DNA of 22,501 nt, taken from a virus. The position numbers and the translations under genes were made by a program. Below the pieces are notes generated by a model that saw nothing but the letters and a program-made list of their open reading frames with translations, did no database searches and was not told the origin of the DNA. Location: positions 1 to 22,501 of the IMG/VR virus record IMGVR_UViG_3300046459_000263, one strand, 5' to 3'. This document shows positions 7,496 through 14,248 of the stretch, piece after piece; within the stretch, counting starts at the first letter, position 1; each line of letters begins with the position of its first letter.

Positions 7496-7946
7496 CTTTC
7501 CCCCGCTTCTGGAACGGCCTCTTCGGCCATGCCTTCTTGCGCCGAGGCTGCACAGGCGCCTCCGCTTCGGGGTCACCTTTTGCCAACATTCGGCGTCTGA
7601 AATCTTCGGTTTCTCTCGCGAGCCGCTTCGTGCGGGCGATTTCCTGCACGTCGCCACGGGTCAGCTCCTGACGGGAGCCGAACGTCTTCTTGGCGTGGCA
7701 GTCGGTGTGCTTTGCCTGGATGAACTCGGGATCGTTCGATCGCGGAGTTACGTCCTTGGCCTCAGCGTCCCAGCAGCGCAACTGAATGGCGGGGACGTGA
7801 TCGAATTGAGTGTCGTCGAGCTTGCCCAACCGCTCGCCGCATGTGGCGCACAGGCTGTGCTGTCTGATCACCACCTCCAGCTTTACGGTGACCGGGATGG
7901 CCTTCCGGAAGCCTGGAGGTGGGGCGAGATCGAGGACCGTTTGCAT
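7437..7946 (-). CDS. HNH endonuclease family protein, 169 aa
   Basis: The core shows the HNH (beta-beta-alpha metal) pattern with a structural zinc pair: CATC (C33, C36), FDHVPAIQL (D49, H50), N71 in SNDPEF, and KHTDCHAKK (H80, C83, H84). These enzymes nick or cut DNA using one metal ion. Phage versions act in packaging, homing or host DNA breakdown, and this context (early region, no terminase nearby) does not decide. The C-terminal 60 residues are a lysine/arginine-rich tail, probably for DNA contact. There is no convincing Shine-Dalgarno before ATG 7946; a candidate promoter just upstream could make a leaderless message. Confidence 0.75.
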   Translation of the reverse strand: MQTVLDLAPPPGFRKAIPVTVKLEVVIRQHSLCATCGERLGKLDDTQFDHVPAIQLRCWDAEAKDVTPRSNDPEFIQAKHTDCHAKKTFGSRQELTRGDVQEIARTKRLARETEDFRRRMLAKGDPEAEAPVQPRRKKAWPKRPFQKRGKDGKPRSRSEEGRGGTEGER

Positions 7947-7952
7947 GCGGCT

Positions 7953-7981
7953 TTCTTATTTGCATTTGAGCAAACGGTCAA
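7953..7981 (-). promoter_or_regulatory. Candidate promoter with operator as spacer, upstream of the HNH gene
   Basis: On the minus strand TTGACC (7981-7976), a 17-base spacer and TAAGAA (7958-7953) give a plausible sigma70-type promoter. The spacer is the operator-like site copy 4, TTTGCATTTGAGCAAA (7959-7974), an imperfect palindrome. Extra half-sites lie at 7940-7946 and 7979-7987. A protein bound here would directly block RNA polymerase. The -10 match is only moderate, so the promoter call is tentative; the operator match is clear. Confidence 0.55.
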
Positions 7982-7989
7982 GCAAATGT

Positions 7990-8172
7990 TTAAGGCTCAG
8001 GCAGAGGGAGAGGCACTCTCCCAAGGCAACCGTCAGGTGTCGGATCACCCGGCTTCCAGCCTTGCTCGCGAGCGCAGCCGTAGCTCTTCGGGCAGCCTTC
8101 GGGCGGACAGTAGACGAACGGGTTCTTGCCGCATCGCCAGCTCGCCCAGTCGTCAAGACCGGTCTCAGCCAT
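7990..8172 (-). CDS. Small cysteine-rich protein, 60 aa
   Basis: The ATG at 8172 overlaps the stop of the upstream gene by 8 bases and has CGGAGAG upstream. The sequence starts MAETGLDDWASWRCGK and contains five cysteines in total (WRCGK, YCPPEGCPKSYGCARE, DGCLG), suggesting a small zinc-binding or disulphide-bonded knuckle. A 7-bp inverted repeat (GGGAGAG/CTCTCCC) near its 3' end lacks a U-run. Function unknown. Confidence 0.6.
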   Translation of the reverse strand: MAETGLDDWASWRCGKNPFVYCPPEGCPKSYGCAREQGWKPGDPTPDGCLGRVPLPLPEP

Positions 8173-8608
8173 CGCGTCTCTCCGGATCGAGGTAGAACCG
8201 ATACTCCAGGCCTTCGCGGTGCCACTGGCCATCGCACACGGCGATGACCTTGTTGGCTGCCAGGAAATCCTCGTCGGTCATGTCGTCTTCCTCGTACAGC
8301 TCGCGCAGCTCCTTGGCCGGCACGAGGTCCGTGGTCCAGACCAACTCGGTATTGCCGACCTTGATCCTTGCCATTTCTGTGATCGTGTTCTCTACCACAG
8401 AGACGGCATGGCGCAGGTCAGCCATCTCCGACAGGAGCAGGGCAGCGTTGTTCGGGCCGCCTCCTGGGTGAGCACTCAGGAAGCCGAACCGGTCGATCTT
8501 GCCTTTGGCGCGCAGGACTCTGCCAATGACCTCGACGACCTCTCCGGCCTCCTCGCCGAGGCGGTCGACCATGCCCTGCGGCGTGGTGGGGAGGTGTTTG
8601 GGGTTCAT
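8165..8608 (-). CDS. Second MazG-like nucleotide pyrophosphohydrolase, 147 aa
   Basis: Start ATG at 8608 overlaps the upstream TGA (ATGA). The metal-binding pattern of the all-alpha NTP pyrophosphatase fold is visible: RLGEEAGEVVEVIGR (E19/E20, E23, E26) and SEMADLRHAV (E61, D64) one helix later. It differs from the MazG-like protein at 2241-2651 in spacing and in its acidic C-terminal part (YEEDDMTDEDFLAANK), so this is not a recent duplication. Expected to hydrolyse (d)NTPs or related nucleotides; substrate not readable. It belongs to the run of genes upstream of the HNH operator. Confidence 0.7.
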   Translation of the reverse strand: MNPKHLPTTPQGMVDRLGEEAGEVVEVIGRVLRAKGKIDRFGFLSAHPGGGPNNAALLLSEMADLRHAVSVVENTITEMARIKVGNTELVWTTDLVPAKELRELYEEDDMTDEDFLAANKVIAVCDGQWHREGLEYRFYLDPERRDG

Positions 8609-9153
8609 GACTTGGCGACCTTGAGCACGATGTCCATCGCAGCCGTGACCTTGCGATCGATCTCGTTCATGGTGATCGAACTGACCTTGCGGTTGATCTG
8701 GGCGTCGATGTTGGCCATGGCTTTCTCCTGGACGCGCTCGAAGGCAGCCTGAGCAGCGGCGGTAATCAGCTGCTCTCCGGTCACGGCATATTCCTTCATC
8801 AGGGCTTCGACCTGCTCCTTCAGAGCCTTGTCGAGAGCTGCCTTCGCCTCGGGCTTCAGTTTGACGCTGGTGTTGCTGCTCCAGGCGTCCTTCTTGATCT
8901 GGGCGAGGCCGTCGTTGAACATCTTCTCGAACTGAGCCTTCATGTTCTCGTTCTCGAACAGCGTCTTCGCCAATGTTTCGGAGCCGGAGCTGAACGCTGC
9001 GTCGACCAGCTTGACCACGTCCTTGTCGATCCAGTTGGTGAACATGCGCTTGCAGATCTCAGCGATGACTGCGTTCTGCAGCCGCAGCTTGGCGTCCGCA
9101 TCGGCGAATAGCTTGTCGATGCCGTTGGCATCCAGTTTCAGCTCGATGGTCAT
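8605..9153 (-). CDS. Hypothetical helical protein, 182 aa
   Basis: I chose ATG 9153 (MTIELKLDANG), which overlaps the upstream stop (ATGA) and has AAGG upstream; the longer frame is shadow. It is almost entirely helical, alanine/lysine-rich (EAKAALDKALKEQVEALMKEY, then AAQAAFERVQEKAMANIDAQI), with heptad-like spacing that may drive coiled-coil or oligomer formation. The N-terminal ELKLDANGIDKLF segment looks like a short strand and helix. No family recognised. Confidence 0.75.
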   Translation of the reverse strand: MTIELKLDANGIDKLFADADAKLRLQNAVIAEICKRMFTNWIDKDVVKLVDAAFSSGSETLAKTLFENENMKAQFEKMFNDGLAQIKKDAWSSNTSVKLKPEAKAALDKALKEQVEALMKEYAVTGEQLITAAAQAAFERVQEKAMANIDAQINRKVSSITMNEIDRKVTAAMDIVLKVAKS

Positions 9154-9410
9154 TTCAGTGCCTTCATCTCGATCTTGATGGTGGTGAGGTTGTTGCCGAT
9201 CAGCCAGGCAAGGACGTTCATGGCCTTGAAGTGCCAGACCCTGGTGCCGTCTGGCCTGACGAGGTTGAGCCTGCCACGCGGAAACCGCGGGGGAGCCTTC
9301 CATCCCTTCGGTGTGGTGAGCAGGACGCCCGCCTCCTCAGCGGGCATCTTGTTGGTGGTGTAGAAGTTGATGTTGTCGACGCACTGCTTGGCGAGATCGT
9401 CGGGTTTCAC
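9150..9410 (-). CDS. Hypothetical phage protein, 86 aa
   Basis: The GTG at 9410 overlaps the upstream TGA (GTGA) and has GGAG 6 bases before it, so I prefer it to the GTG at 9422. The protein contains a basic PPRFPRGRLNLVRPDGTR segment followed by VWHFKAMNVLAWLIGNN, a pattern of beta strands and an amphipathic helix that resembles small unnamed proteins in rhizobial phages. Function unknown. Confidence 0.65.
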   Translation of the reverse strand: MKPDDLAKQCVDNINFYTTNKMPAEEAGVLLTTPKGWKAPPRFPRGRLNLVRPDGTRVWHFKAMNVLAWLIGNNLTTIKIEMKALK

Positions 9411-9550
9411 AGCGGTCTCCACTGGATCTTGCCGTCAGCGATGCGCCTCTCCAGCATCTTGAAGGCGGCCTTGAGGGACGGGGCGATGCAGCAGAAGCTG
9501 CCACCCCAGCGCCCTGTCGGCGTGCAGATGATCGGCCGGTAGAACTTCAC
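9407..9550 (-). CDS. Small hypothetical protein, 47 aa
   Basis: Read directly from the sequence: GTG at 9550 overlaps the TGA of the upstream gene (GTGA), and its own TGA overlaps the next GTG. It begins VKFYRPIICTPTGRWGGSFC and ends GKIQWRPL. It fills a gap that would otherwise be empty between two tightly packed genes, and both junctions have the coupled form used throughout this region, which supports it being real. Function unknown. Confidence 0.6.
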   Translation of the reverse strand: MKFYRPIICTPTGRWGGSFCCIAPSLKAAFKMLERRIADGKIQWRPL

Positions 9551-9990
9551 GCCGCCGCCCTCAGTGAGGCTCGCAGTTCAGCCTTGACGCGATCGATGAC
9601 GCGGCCGGAGAAGTTGTCCGGATGGCGCGGATCGGTGATGAAGCCGTCCGTGGTCTCGGCGTCCTCTGCCTCGGTGTACGGATTGTTCGCATGCCACATG
9701 CCGTAGTAGTTCCGGATCGACATCGGAGCGAACAGCAGGCAACCGGCGTGTTCTGGCGTCTCGACCTTCGGTGCGAACGGAATCTGCCGGTCCAGGACCG
9801 GGAAGCGCCAGCTCCAGGGATCGAGCCAGCGCTTGACTGCCACCTCGTCGGACTGGATACGCTTGAGAACGTCGGCGACGACGCCGTCCTCGTCGAGGTA
9901 GGAGCCGAACCACGGCTCTTGCTGCGGCTTTTCTTTCTTCCCGAGACCACGCATCAGGTTCGAAAGCTTCAGAAGGGTGGCCAATACCAT
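9547..9990 (-). CDS. Hypothetical protein, 147 aa
   Basis: Start ATG at 9990 lies in a TGATG junction with GAGAGG 7-8 bases upstream; the GTG one codon earlier is the alternative. A basic N-terminus (LMRGLGKKEKPQQEPW) is followed by a tryptophan-rich section (VKRWLDPWSWRFPVLD) and a PMSIRNYYGMWHANNPYTEAEDAE segment. The C-terminal helix ends in AELRASLRAAA. I do not recognise the family and see no catalytic motif. Confidence 0.7.
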   Translation of the reverse strand: MVLATLLKLSNLMRGLGKKEKPQQEPWFGSYLDEDGVVADVLKRIQSDEVAVKRWLDPWSWRFPVLDRQIPFAPKVETPEHAGCLLFAPMSIRNYYGMWHANNPYTEAEDAETTDGFITDPRHPDNFSGRVIDRVKAELRASLRAAA

Positions 9991-10490
9991 CACGCTACCT
10001 CTCGGTTCTGCCGCTCGTCGTTGTCGTTGGCGGCGTCTTTGTAGTTGGACTGGGCCCGGGCTTCCTTCAGCAGCTCGTCTAGATCGAGCCCGGGGATGAT
10101 GACCGACGCGACGATTTCCATCGCCCGGTCGAAGTAATCCTTGAACTCCTCTTCCGGCATCGCATTGAAGGCGGTGGAGGATGGGACGTAGATGAACTCG
10201 CCCTCTGTGGTTAGGATCGGCTCCGTCACGTTGCAGGCCAGCAGCAACGTCTTATGGAGCGCGTCGTCGGTCGTGAACTTGTCCGTGTTGTTGACGATGA
10301 TCCGCAGGGACACGCGGTAAAGACGATGTCGCGGGCCGCTGCGCGGTTGGGCGAGCTGGATCCGAAGCGGGACGTTCTTCGGAAAGCGCGCCAGCATCTC
10401 CGCGTCGTACTGTGCGTGCGGACCCAGGTAGCCGTCCTCGTCCATTCTGACGAGGATCCAGTTGTCCTTAGACTTGTTGCTCTTGCTCAT
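9990..10490 (-). CDS. Hypothetical phage protein, 166 aa (DUF1367-like pattern)
   Basis: ATG 10490 has GAGG 5 bases upstream. Residues 50-135 read RSGPRHRLYRVSLRIIVNNTD..LHKTLLLACNV..STAFNAMPEEEFKDYFDRAMEIV. This order, a basic strand with many H/R/Y, a helix, then a MPEEEFKDYFDRAMEIV helix and a PGLDLDELLKEA end, resembles DUF1367-type phage proteins encoded near recombination genes, whose activity is not established. The resemblance is by eye and loose. It is upstream of other unknown genes and downstream of the annealing protein unit. Confidence 0.7.
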   Translation of the reverse strand: MSKSNKSKDNWILVRMDEDGYLGPHAQYDAEMLARFPKNVPLRIQLAQPRSGPRHRLYRVSLRIIVNNTDKFTTDDALHKTLLLACNVTEPILTTEGEFIYVPSSTAFNAMPEEEFKDYFDRAMEIVASVIIPGLDLDELLKEARAQSNYKDAANDNDERQNREVA

Positions 10491-10496
10491 GAGGCC

Positions 10497-10748
10497 TCAG
10501 ATCAGGGGTCCGCGCTTCGGCTTCGGCTTTCGCTTCACCGGCTCCGGAGGGCGTTCCTTGGCGATTTCACCCAGGTCCCGGATATGATCGCGGCAGGCAT
10601 CAGCCAGTCCGTCGATCTGCTTCTGGGACAGCTCGTACTTCTCCCGGTGGGCGGACTCTGCCGCCCACCAGGCACGAAGGCTGTTGGCGCTCTGCGAAAA
10701 CTTGATCGCAAAGAGCGCCATCTCGCAGTAGGCCTCAGCTCGGCTCAT
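10497..10748 (-). CDS. Hypothetical protein, 83 aa
   Basis: ATG at 10748 (MSRAEAYCEMALFAIKF) overlaps the end of the 52-aa gene by 14 bases; the upstream extension in this frame is shadow. It is helical with several tryptophan and alanine positions (LRAWWAAESAHREKYELSQKQIDGLADACRDHIRDLG) and ends in a lysine/proline-rich tail (PVKRKPKPKRG) that could bind nucleic acid. No family recognised. Confidence 0.65.
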   Translation of the reverse strand: MSRAEAYCEMALFAIKFSQSANSLRAWWAAESAHREKYELSQKQIDGLADACRDHIRDLGEIAKERPPEPVKRKPKPKRGPLI

Positions 10749-10893
10749 GCCACTTGCCGAGGAATCTGGCGGCCTGCTCATAGAACTCCATCCAGTCACT
10801 CTTGAACGTCGTGTTCTGGTTGGCCTTCAGGAAGTTGCGATGGAGCTTCTTCGCCAGCTCCACCGCCTCGGGATCGAACCTCGTGTCAGCCAT
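10735..10893 (-). CDS. Small hypothetical protein, 52 aa
   Basis: Read directly: ATG at 10893 with AAGGAGG 6 bases upstream, overlapping the TGA of the annealing protein gene by 8 bases, and ending TGA at 10735-10737. It begins MADTRFDPEAVELAKKLHRN, continues through TTFKSDWMEFYEQAARFLGKW and is predicted helical. The strong ribosome-binding site and the position filling a gap make it a good gene. Possibly an accessory to the annealing protein, but that rests only on adjacency. Confidence 0.7.
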   Translation of the reverse strand: MADTRFDPEAVELAKKLHRNFLKANQNTTFKSDWMEFYEQAARFLGKWHEPS

Positions 10894-11692
10894 TCGCGGC
10901 CTCCTTGGCCGGCTTCTTCCATCCCAGATCCTTCAGCCGCTCAGCTGCGAACGCTCGGAGGTCGTCGATTTCCTGCTTCGACATCTCCTTCATCGCATCC
11001 TTCATGTCCGCGCCGTTCATGAAGTCCGTGAGGTCCTTGATCGACTTGCAGTTGCGGATGTCCGTTTCGAGCTTGACAATCATGTCCTCGATCCGGGTGT
11101 TGCCACCGCCGCCGTTGCCTTCGTTGCGACCTTCGTCACGGCGATCATCACGACGGTCGTCGCGGCGATCATCGCGATCGTCACGGCGATTGTCGTTGCT
11201 GGCCGGGGCGTCGAACTCGTCACCGTCACGGAACTCGCGCTTCATGTCGTTGACGTAGCGGTTGTCGTCGTACATGCCGAGGTGGATGTCGGCGGCGAAG
11301 CCCAGGCCGGACAGGCTCTTCGAGATAGCGTCCGTCAGCGACTTCTTCGGCGCCTCCTCGTCGGTGAAGTAGCCGTTCTTGTTCTTGCCGACGAACTGGG
11401 TCTGACCGAAGTGCTCGATCTCACCCTTCTGACCGTCGAGCATGTACCAGAGCTTGATCCGGACGACGTGGATAACGTCCTTGTCCTGACCCGGCTGGTA
11501 CTTCTCGTCGATCACGTTCCAGCCCCAGCCAATGCCGAGCGGGCCGAACGTCTTGGTGGCCTTCTTGAACAGGTACGTGGCGTTGGTCGCCGTGCCCTTG
11601 AAGCCGCCGCCGCGGTTGAACTGCTTGGTGTGCTTGGGATCGGTCGCCTCGACAGCGTTCCAGATCCTGAGGTGGTCTTTCTGCTCGGACAT
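10886..11692 (-). CDS. Single-strand annealing protein, Rad52/Erf-like
   Basis: 268 aa; ATG 11692 has CGGAG 6 bases upstream. The N-terminal 150 residues show the pattern I associate with a phage annealing family: W11 and TDPKHTKQF, FKGTATNATYLFKKATKTFGPLGIGWGW (the FGPxGxGW turn), a KLWYML strand, then DEEAPKKSLTDAISKSLSGLGFAADIHLG and YDDNRYV. Such proteins coat single-stranded DNA and anneal it to complementary strands. Next comes a 30-residue Arg/Asp repeat linker (about 168-196) and a C-terminal helical domain (IEDMIVKLETDIRNCKS...MNGADMKDAMKEM). Adjacent genes encode a YqaJ-type exonuclease and a DnaQ-type exonuclease, a typical recombination pairing. Confidence 0.78.
   Translation of the reverse strand: MSEQKDHLRIWNAVEATDPKHTKQFNRGGGFKGTATNATYLFKKATKTFGPLGIGWGWNVIDEKYQPGQDKDVIHVVRIKLWYMLDGQKGEIEHFGQTQFVGKNKNGYFTDEEAPKKSLTDAISKSLSGLGFAADIHLGMYDDNRYVNDMKREFRDGDEFDAPASNDNRRDDRDDRRDDRRDDRRDEGRNEGNGGGGNTRIEDMIVKLETDIRNCKSIKDLTDFMNGADMKDAMKEMSKQEIDDLRAFAAERLKDLGWKKPAKEAANG
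11131..11196 (-). repeat. Low-complexity Arg/Asp-coding repeats in the annealing protein gene
   Basis: A run of imperfect 12-15 base units built on CG(G/A)CGATCATC-like sequence encodes repeated DDRR. It forms the linker between the annealing domain and the C-terminal domain. A similar composition recurs in the SSB linker at 15891-16006. Confidence 0.6.
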
Positions 11693-11704
11693 TTTTTGCT
11701 CCGT

Positions 11705-12679
11705 TTATGCCGCTTCTTCAGCAGCGGGTTTCTCGTTGGAATTGGCGGGTTTCCTGCGCGGCGCCCGGGTCTTCTTTGCCGGTTCGTTTGCCGGTTCCTC
11801 GGGCGGCGCCTCCGGACGGTTGGCAGCTTCGGCGACGGCCTCCTTGATGGCTTCCTCGTCGAACTTGATCAGCTGCTTGCCGTCCTTCGACAGGTTGATG
11901 GAGACGCCCTTGCCGGTCGCCGACTTGGCATCGGCCGGGAAGAGCTTCTTGATCGCCTTCTTCGCCTTGTCGTGCTTTTCGACTGCCGGCTTGGTGCTGA
12001 GCAGCGTGAATGCCAGGTCGCACCATTCGTTATTGGTGCTCATGTCGTGGATCTTGATCCGCTCGGCGATCGGGATCTCGATCTTCGGAGCGCCTGGCGT
12101 GCGGCCGGTCTCGACGCAGTCCCAGAAGTCCTTCTCGGCTTCGAGCAGGGCGATCTGGTAGAACAGGTCAGCCTCGACATCGATGATGACGTGCTGGGCT
12201 GCACCGGTCAGGATCGACAAGTAGCCCTTCGACAGATCAGTCACCATCATGTTGTGCTGAACCTGCGGGAAGTACTTCTCGTACGCCTCCTGCTTGTTGA
12301 AGCCGAAGGGGAACATGAACTTGAACTCGACGATGGCGATCGGGTCAGAGTCCTCAGATCGGCGCACCAAGCCATCCAGCGTGGTGTGAGCCTTGTCCCA
12401 GGCGTAGTAGTGGACCTTCTTCTGCTCGTCGGTGACCAGCAGATCCATCTCGTCTTCGAACAGGTCGGCGTTCAACGGCTCGGTCAGGTTGCCGAGGTTG
12501 ATCAGGATGACTTCGTCGAGGTTCTCCGGGACGATCTCGCCGCGCTTCTCCAACCAGAGGCGCTCGATCGCGTCCTGGTCTCCCGACATGATGATCTTGG
12601 CATCAGAGCCGCCGATCGACTTCATGCGAGCTGCACGAGCCTCAGCACTCATGCCGATGTTTCCAGTACGCCTGCGCAT
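11705..12679 (-). CDS. YqaJ-like (lambda-exonuclease fold) recombination nuclease
   Basis: 324 aa. I chose ATG 12679 (MRRRTGNIGM), with AAAGGA 8 bases upstream; the earlier ATG at 12697 lies inside the operator. The start of the domain IGGSDAKII (22-30) and GNLTEPLN (63-70) match YqaJ proteins. The nuclease core is LDG (D102), VEFKF (E118, K120, the D...ExK motif) and QVQHNM (139-144). These 5'-3' exonucleases resect double-stranded ends so that the partner annealing protein can load; that partner is encoded 12 bases downstream. The C-terminal 90 residues are lysine-rich, then an APRRKPANSNEK tail, probably disordered. Confidence 0.88.
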   Translation of the reverse strand: MRRRTGNIGMSAEARAARMKSIGGSDAKIIMSGDQDAIERLWLEKRGEIVPENLDEVILINLGNLTEPLNADLFEDEMDLLVTDEQKKVHYYAWDKAHTTLDGLVRRSEDSDPIAIVEFKFMFPFGFNKQEAYEKYFPQVQHNMMVTDLSKGYLSILTGAAQHVIIDVEADLFYQIALLEAEKDFWDCVETGRTPGAPKIEIPIAERIKIHDMSTNNEWCDLAFTLLSTKPAVEKHDKAKKAIKKLFPADAKSATGKGVSINLSKDGKQLIKFDEEAIKEAVAEAANRPEAPPEEPANEPAKKTRAPRRKPANSNEKPAAEEAA

Positions 12680-12690
12680 TTTCGCTATCC

Positions 12691-12706
12691 TTTGCATTCA
12701 AACAAG
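12691..12706. promoter_or_regulatory. Operator-like 16-bp site, copy 5
   Basis: TTTGCATTCAAACAAG matches the consensus at 14 of 16. It lies 3 bases after the TAA of the DnaQ-like gene and abuts GGATA, the Shine-Dalgarno of the YqaJ gene, so it fills the junction. Confidence 0.7.
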
Positions 12707-12709
12707 TGG

Positions 12710-13387
12710 TTAAACGTACTCGCGCCAGATGGCCTTATCGCCGAGTGTCTCGACGAAAGCCCTGTGCGCAGCGATTTCTTCGTTGGTAAGCCGACTCTTC
12801 AGCGGTGTTGGCCGTTGAAGAGTTTTTGGTGCCGCGAACTCCTCCTCCTGCTTGAGGAGGTCCATCTGCATTCCGAATTGCCGGCCGCCCTGCAGCTCGA
12901 CGTAGACCTGAGCCAGAAGCTCGGAGTCGATGAGGGCGCCGTGAACCTCCGACCTTTTGGAGGTGTCGATGTTGTAGAGCGAGCAAAGCGCATCGAGCGT
13001 GTGCCGGCGTCGAGGATGGACGGCCTTTGCCATCTCCAGCGTGTCGACGACCTCGTTTTCGAGCGGGGCAATGTTGAGCCTGTCCAGCTCCTCATTGATC
13101 ATCCCCATGTCGAAGGGGGCATTGTGGATCACCAGCCTGGCCCCTTCGATGAAGCTCAGGAACCGGTTGTGGATCCTCTTGAACGTCGGCTTCGTGCGGA
13201 GGAAGACGTCGCTCAGGCCGTGGACCTTGTAGGCTTCCCTGTGAACAGGGTGCAGCGGGTTGCAGTAGGTGTGATAGGTGCGCCCGGTCGGGATCATGTC
13301 GATCACCTCGACGCAGCCGATCTCGCAGATCCGATCGGTTTTCCGATCGAGCCCGGTCGTTTCCGTGTCGAGGATGATCTCTCTCAT
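12710..13387 (-). CDS. DnaQ-type 3'-5' exonuclease (DEDDh)
   Basis: 225 aa; ATG 13387 overlaps the upstream TGA (ATGA). All exonuclease motifs are visible: ILDTETTGL (D7, E9), a conserved KVHGLSD, HNAPFDMGMI (D93), TLDALCSLY, and VHGALIDSELLAQVY (H149, D154), which is the DEDDh arrangement of DNA polymerase III epsilon. It removes 3'-terminal nucleotides from single-stranded or mismatched DNA, as a proofreading subunit or stand-alone exonuclease. No polymerase gene is in the window, so the partner could be the host Pol III or a phage polymerase elsewhere. The last 40 residues are unlike the epsilon core and may be a tether. It precedes the YqaJ gene. Confidence 0.93.
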   Translation of the reverse strand: MREIILDTETTGLDRKTDRICEIGCVEVIDMIPTGRTYHTYCNPLHPVHREAYKVHGLSDVFLRTKPTFKRIHNRFLSFIEGARLVIHNAPFDMGMINEELDRLNIAPLENEVVDTLEMAKAVHPRRRHTLDALCSLYNIDTSKRSEVHGALIDSELLAQVYVELQGGRQFGMQMDLLKQEEEFAAPKTLQRPTPLKSRLTNEEIAAHRAFVETLGDKAIWREYV

Positions 13388-13635
13388 GGGCGTAGCGGTC
13401 TCCTGGTGAACGGGTCGATCCCGTCTTCCCGTATCTGGACGTTGAGCTGTTCCTGCGTCCGGTCGAGCACAGCCTCGCCTGCCGCGTGATAGGCGGACCG
13501 GGCCAGCTCGATCTCGTGAGGCGAGGCAGCGTTAAGGATCGCTGCCTTGAACCGCTCCAGCGTTGAGAACTGCACATGGAAAGCCGCGTGCAGGTTCAGG
13601 TGAGCGTTGGCTCCCTCGGGACTACGCTGCGTCAC
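13384..13635 (-). CDS. Hypothetical protein, 83 aa
   Basis: The only reasonable start is GTG at 13635, overlapping the end of the cupin-like gene by 14 bases. The middle is helical (FSTLERFKAAILNAASPHEIELARSAYHAAGEAV) and the end basic (IDPFTRRPLRP). Its TGA overlaps the ATG of the DnaQ-like gene. Function unknown. Coupling suggests expression with the exonuclease. Confidence 0.65.
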   Translation of the reverse strand: MTQRSPEGANAHLNLHAAFHVQFSTLERFKAAILNAASPHEIELARSAYHAAGEAVLDRTQEQLNVQIREDGIDPFTRRPLRP

Positions 13636-14248
13636 GGATGCCGCCGAGCGTGATGCCCGTGCGCTGCTCGAACCGGTTGAGCAGGGCTATCACCTCGTCC
13701 TCAGTGAACTTGGTGTAGAGGCCATCCAGGGAAGGCGCCGCGTCCTTGAAGAATGTCGAGGTCGGCTTCCCGATCGGATAGATGTCCTCGAACTGCAGGA
13801 GCATCAGGACGGTCTCGTTGCCGGCGATGCGGATGGTGTGCAGGTCGTCGGCCTGCATGTAGTAGGACTCGCCGTTGGTGAACCGGCTGCGGTTCGCCTC
13901 GTAGAGCATCTCCTCACCCGCGAAGGTGAAGCCGTCGCCGCCGTTCATGGGCGTGCGGTACTCGAACCAGTTGTAGATCTTGCCCAGCTCGTCGTTCATG
14001 GTCCGGCGGAACCAGACGTTCTCGACTGCGCCGGCCGCCACGTAGGTCTCGAAGTCGTAGCGGTGATCGTGCGGGGCGATGACCTCCGGCAGCTTGTTCA
14101 CGTCGCCGTCGAAGAAGTACAGCTTGACCGTCTCGGTCTCTGAGCGCTGGAGACAGAGATAGTGAAAGCCCTTCTGGTGCATGTCCTTGAAGGAATGCTC
14201 GACGACTTGCTCGACGTTAATTCTCTGGGGAATCGGCAGATCAGACAT
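13622..14248 (-). CDS. Cupin-like metal-binding protein, 208 aa
   Basis: ATG 14248 overlaps the upstream stop by 8 bases. Residues 58-80, APHDHRYDFETYVAAGAVENVWF, are a typical cupin motif 1 (H60, H62, E67 followed by a glycine turn and a strand), and a second histidine strand SYYMQADDLHTIRI (H137) follows about 70 residues later, matching cupin motif 2. Cysteine-dioxygenase-like and other metal-dependent cupins share this layout. An unusually long insertion separates the motifs. Substrate cannot be inferred. A small-molecule, sugar or DNA-modifying oxygenase role is possible, and structural use of the fold is equally possible. Confidence 0.6.
   Translation of the reverse strand: MSDLPIPQRINVEQVVEHSFKDMHQKGFHYLCLQRSETETVKLYFFDGDVNKLPEVIAPHDHRYDFETYVAAGAVENVWFRRTMNDELGKIYNWFEYRTPMNGGDGFTFAGEEMLYEANRSRFTNGESYYMQADDLHTIRIAGNETVLMLLQFEDIYPIGKPTSTFFKDAAPSLDGLYTKFTEDEVIALLNRFEQRTGITLGGIRDAA

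Noticed and set aside
8012-8028. GGGAGAG/CTCTCCC hairpin as a terminator
   Set aside because: No U-run on either strand and it lies within the coding end of the 60-aa gene.
12680-12697. Upstream ATG of the YqaJ gene (MQRIAK start)
   Set aside because: It lies inside the operator and has no ribosome-binding site; ATG 12679 has AAAGGA at good distance.
10802-13489. 895-codon plus-strand frame antisense to the recombination genes
   Set aside because: It is rich in V, L, D and R in the pattern of an antisense shadow of GC-rich genes, has no recognisable domain, and covers well-supported minus-strand genes (annealing protein, YqaJ, DnaQ).
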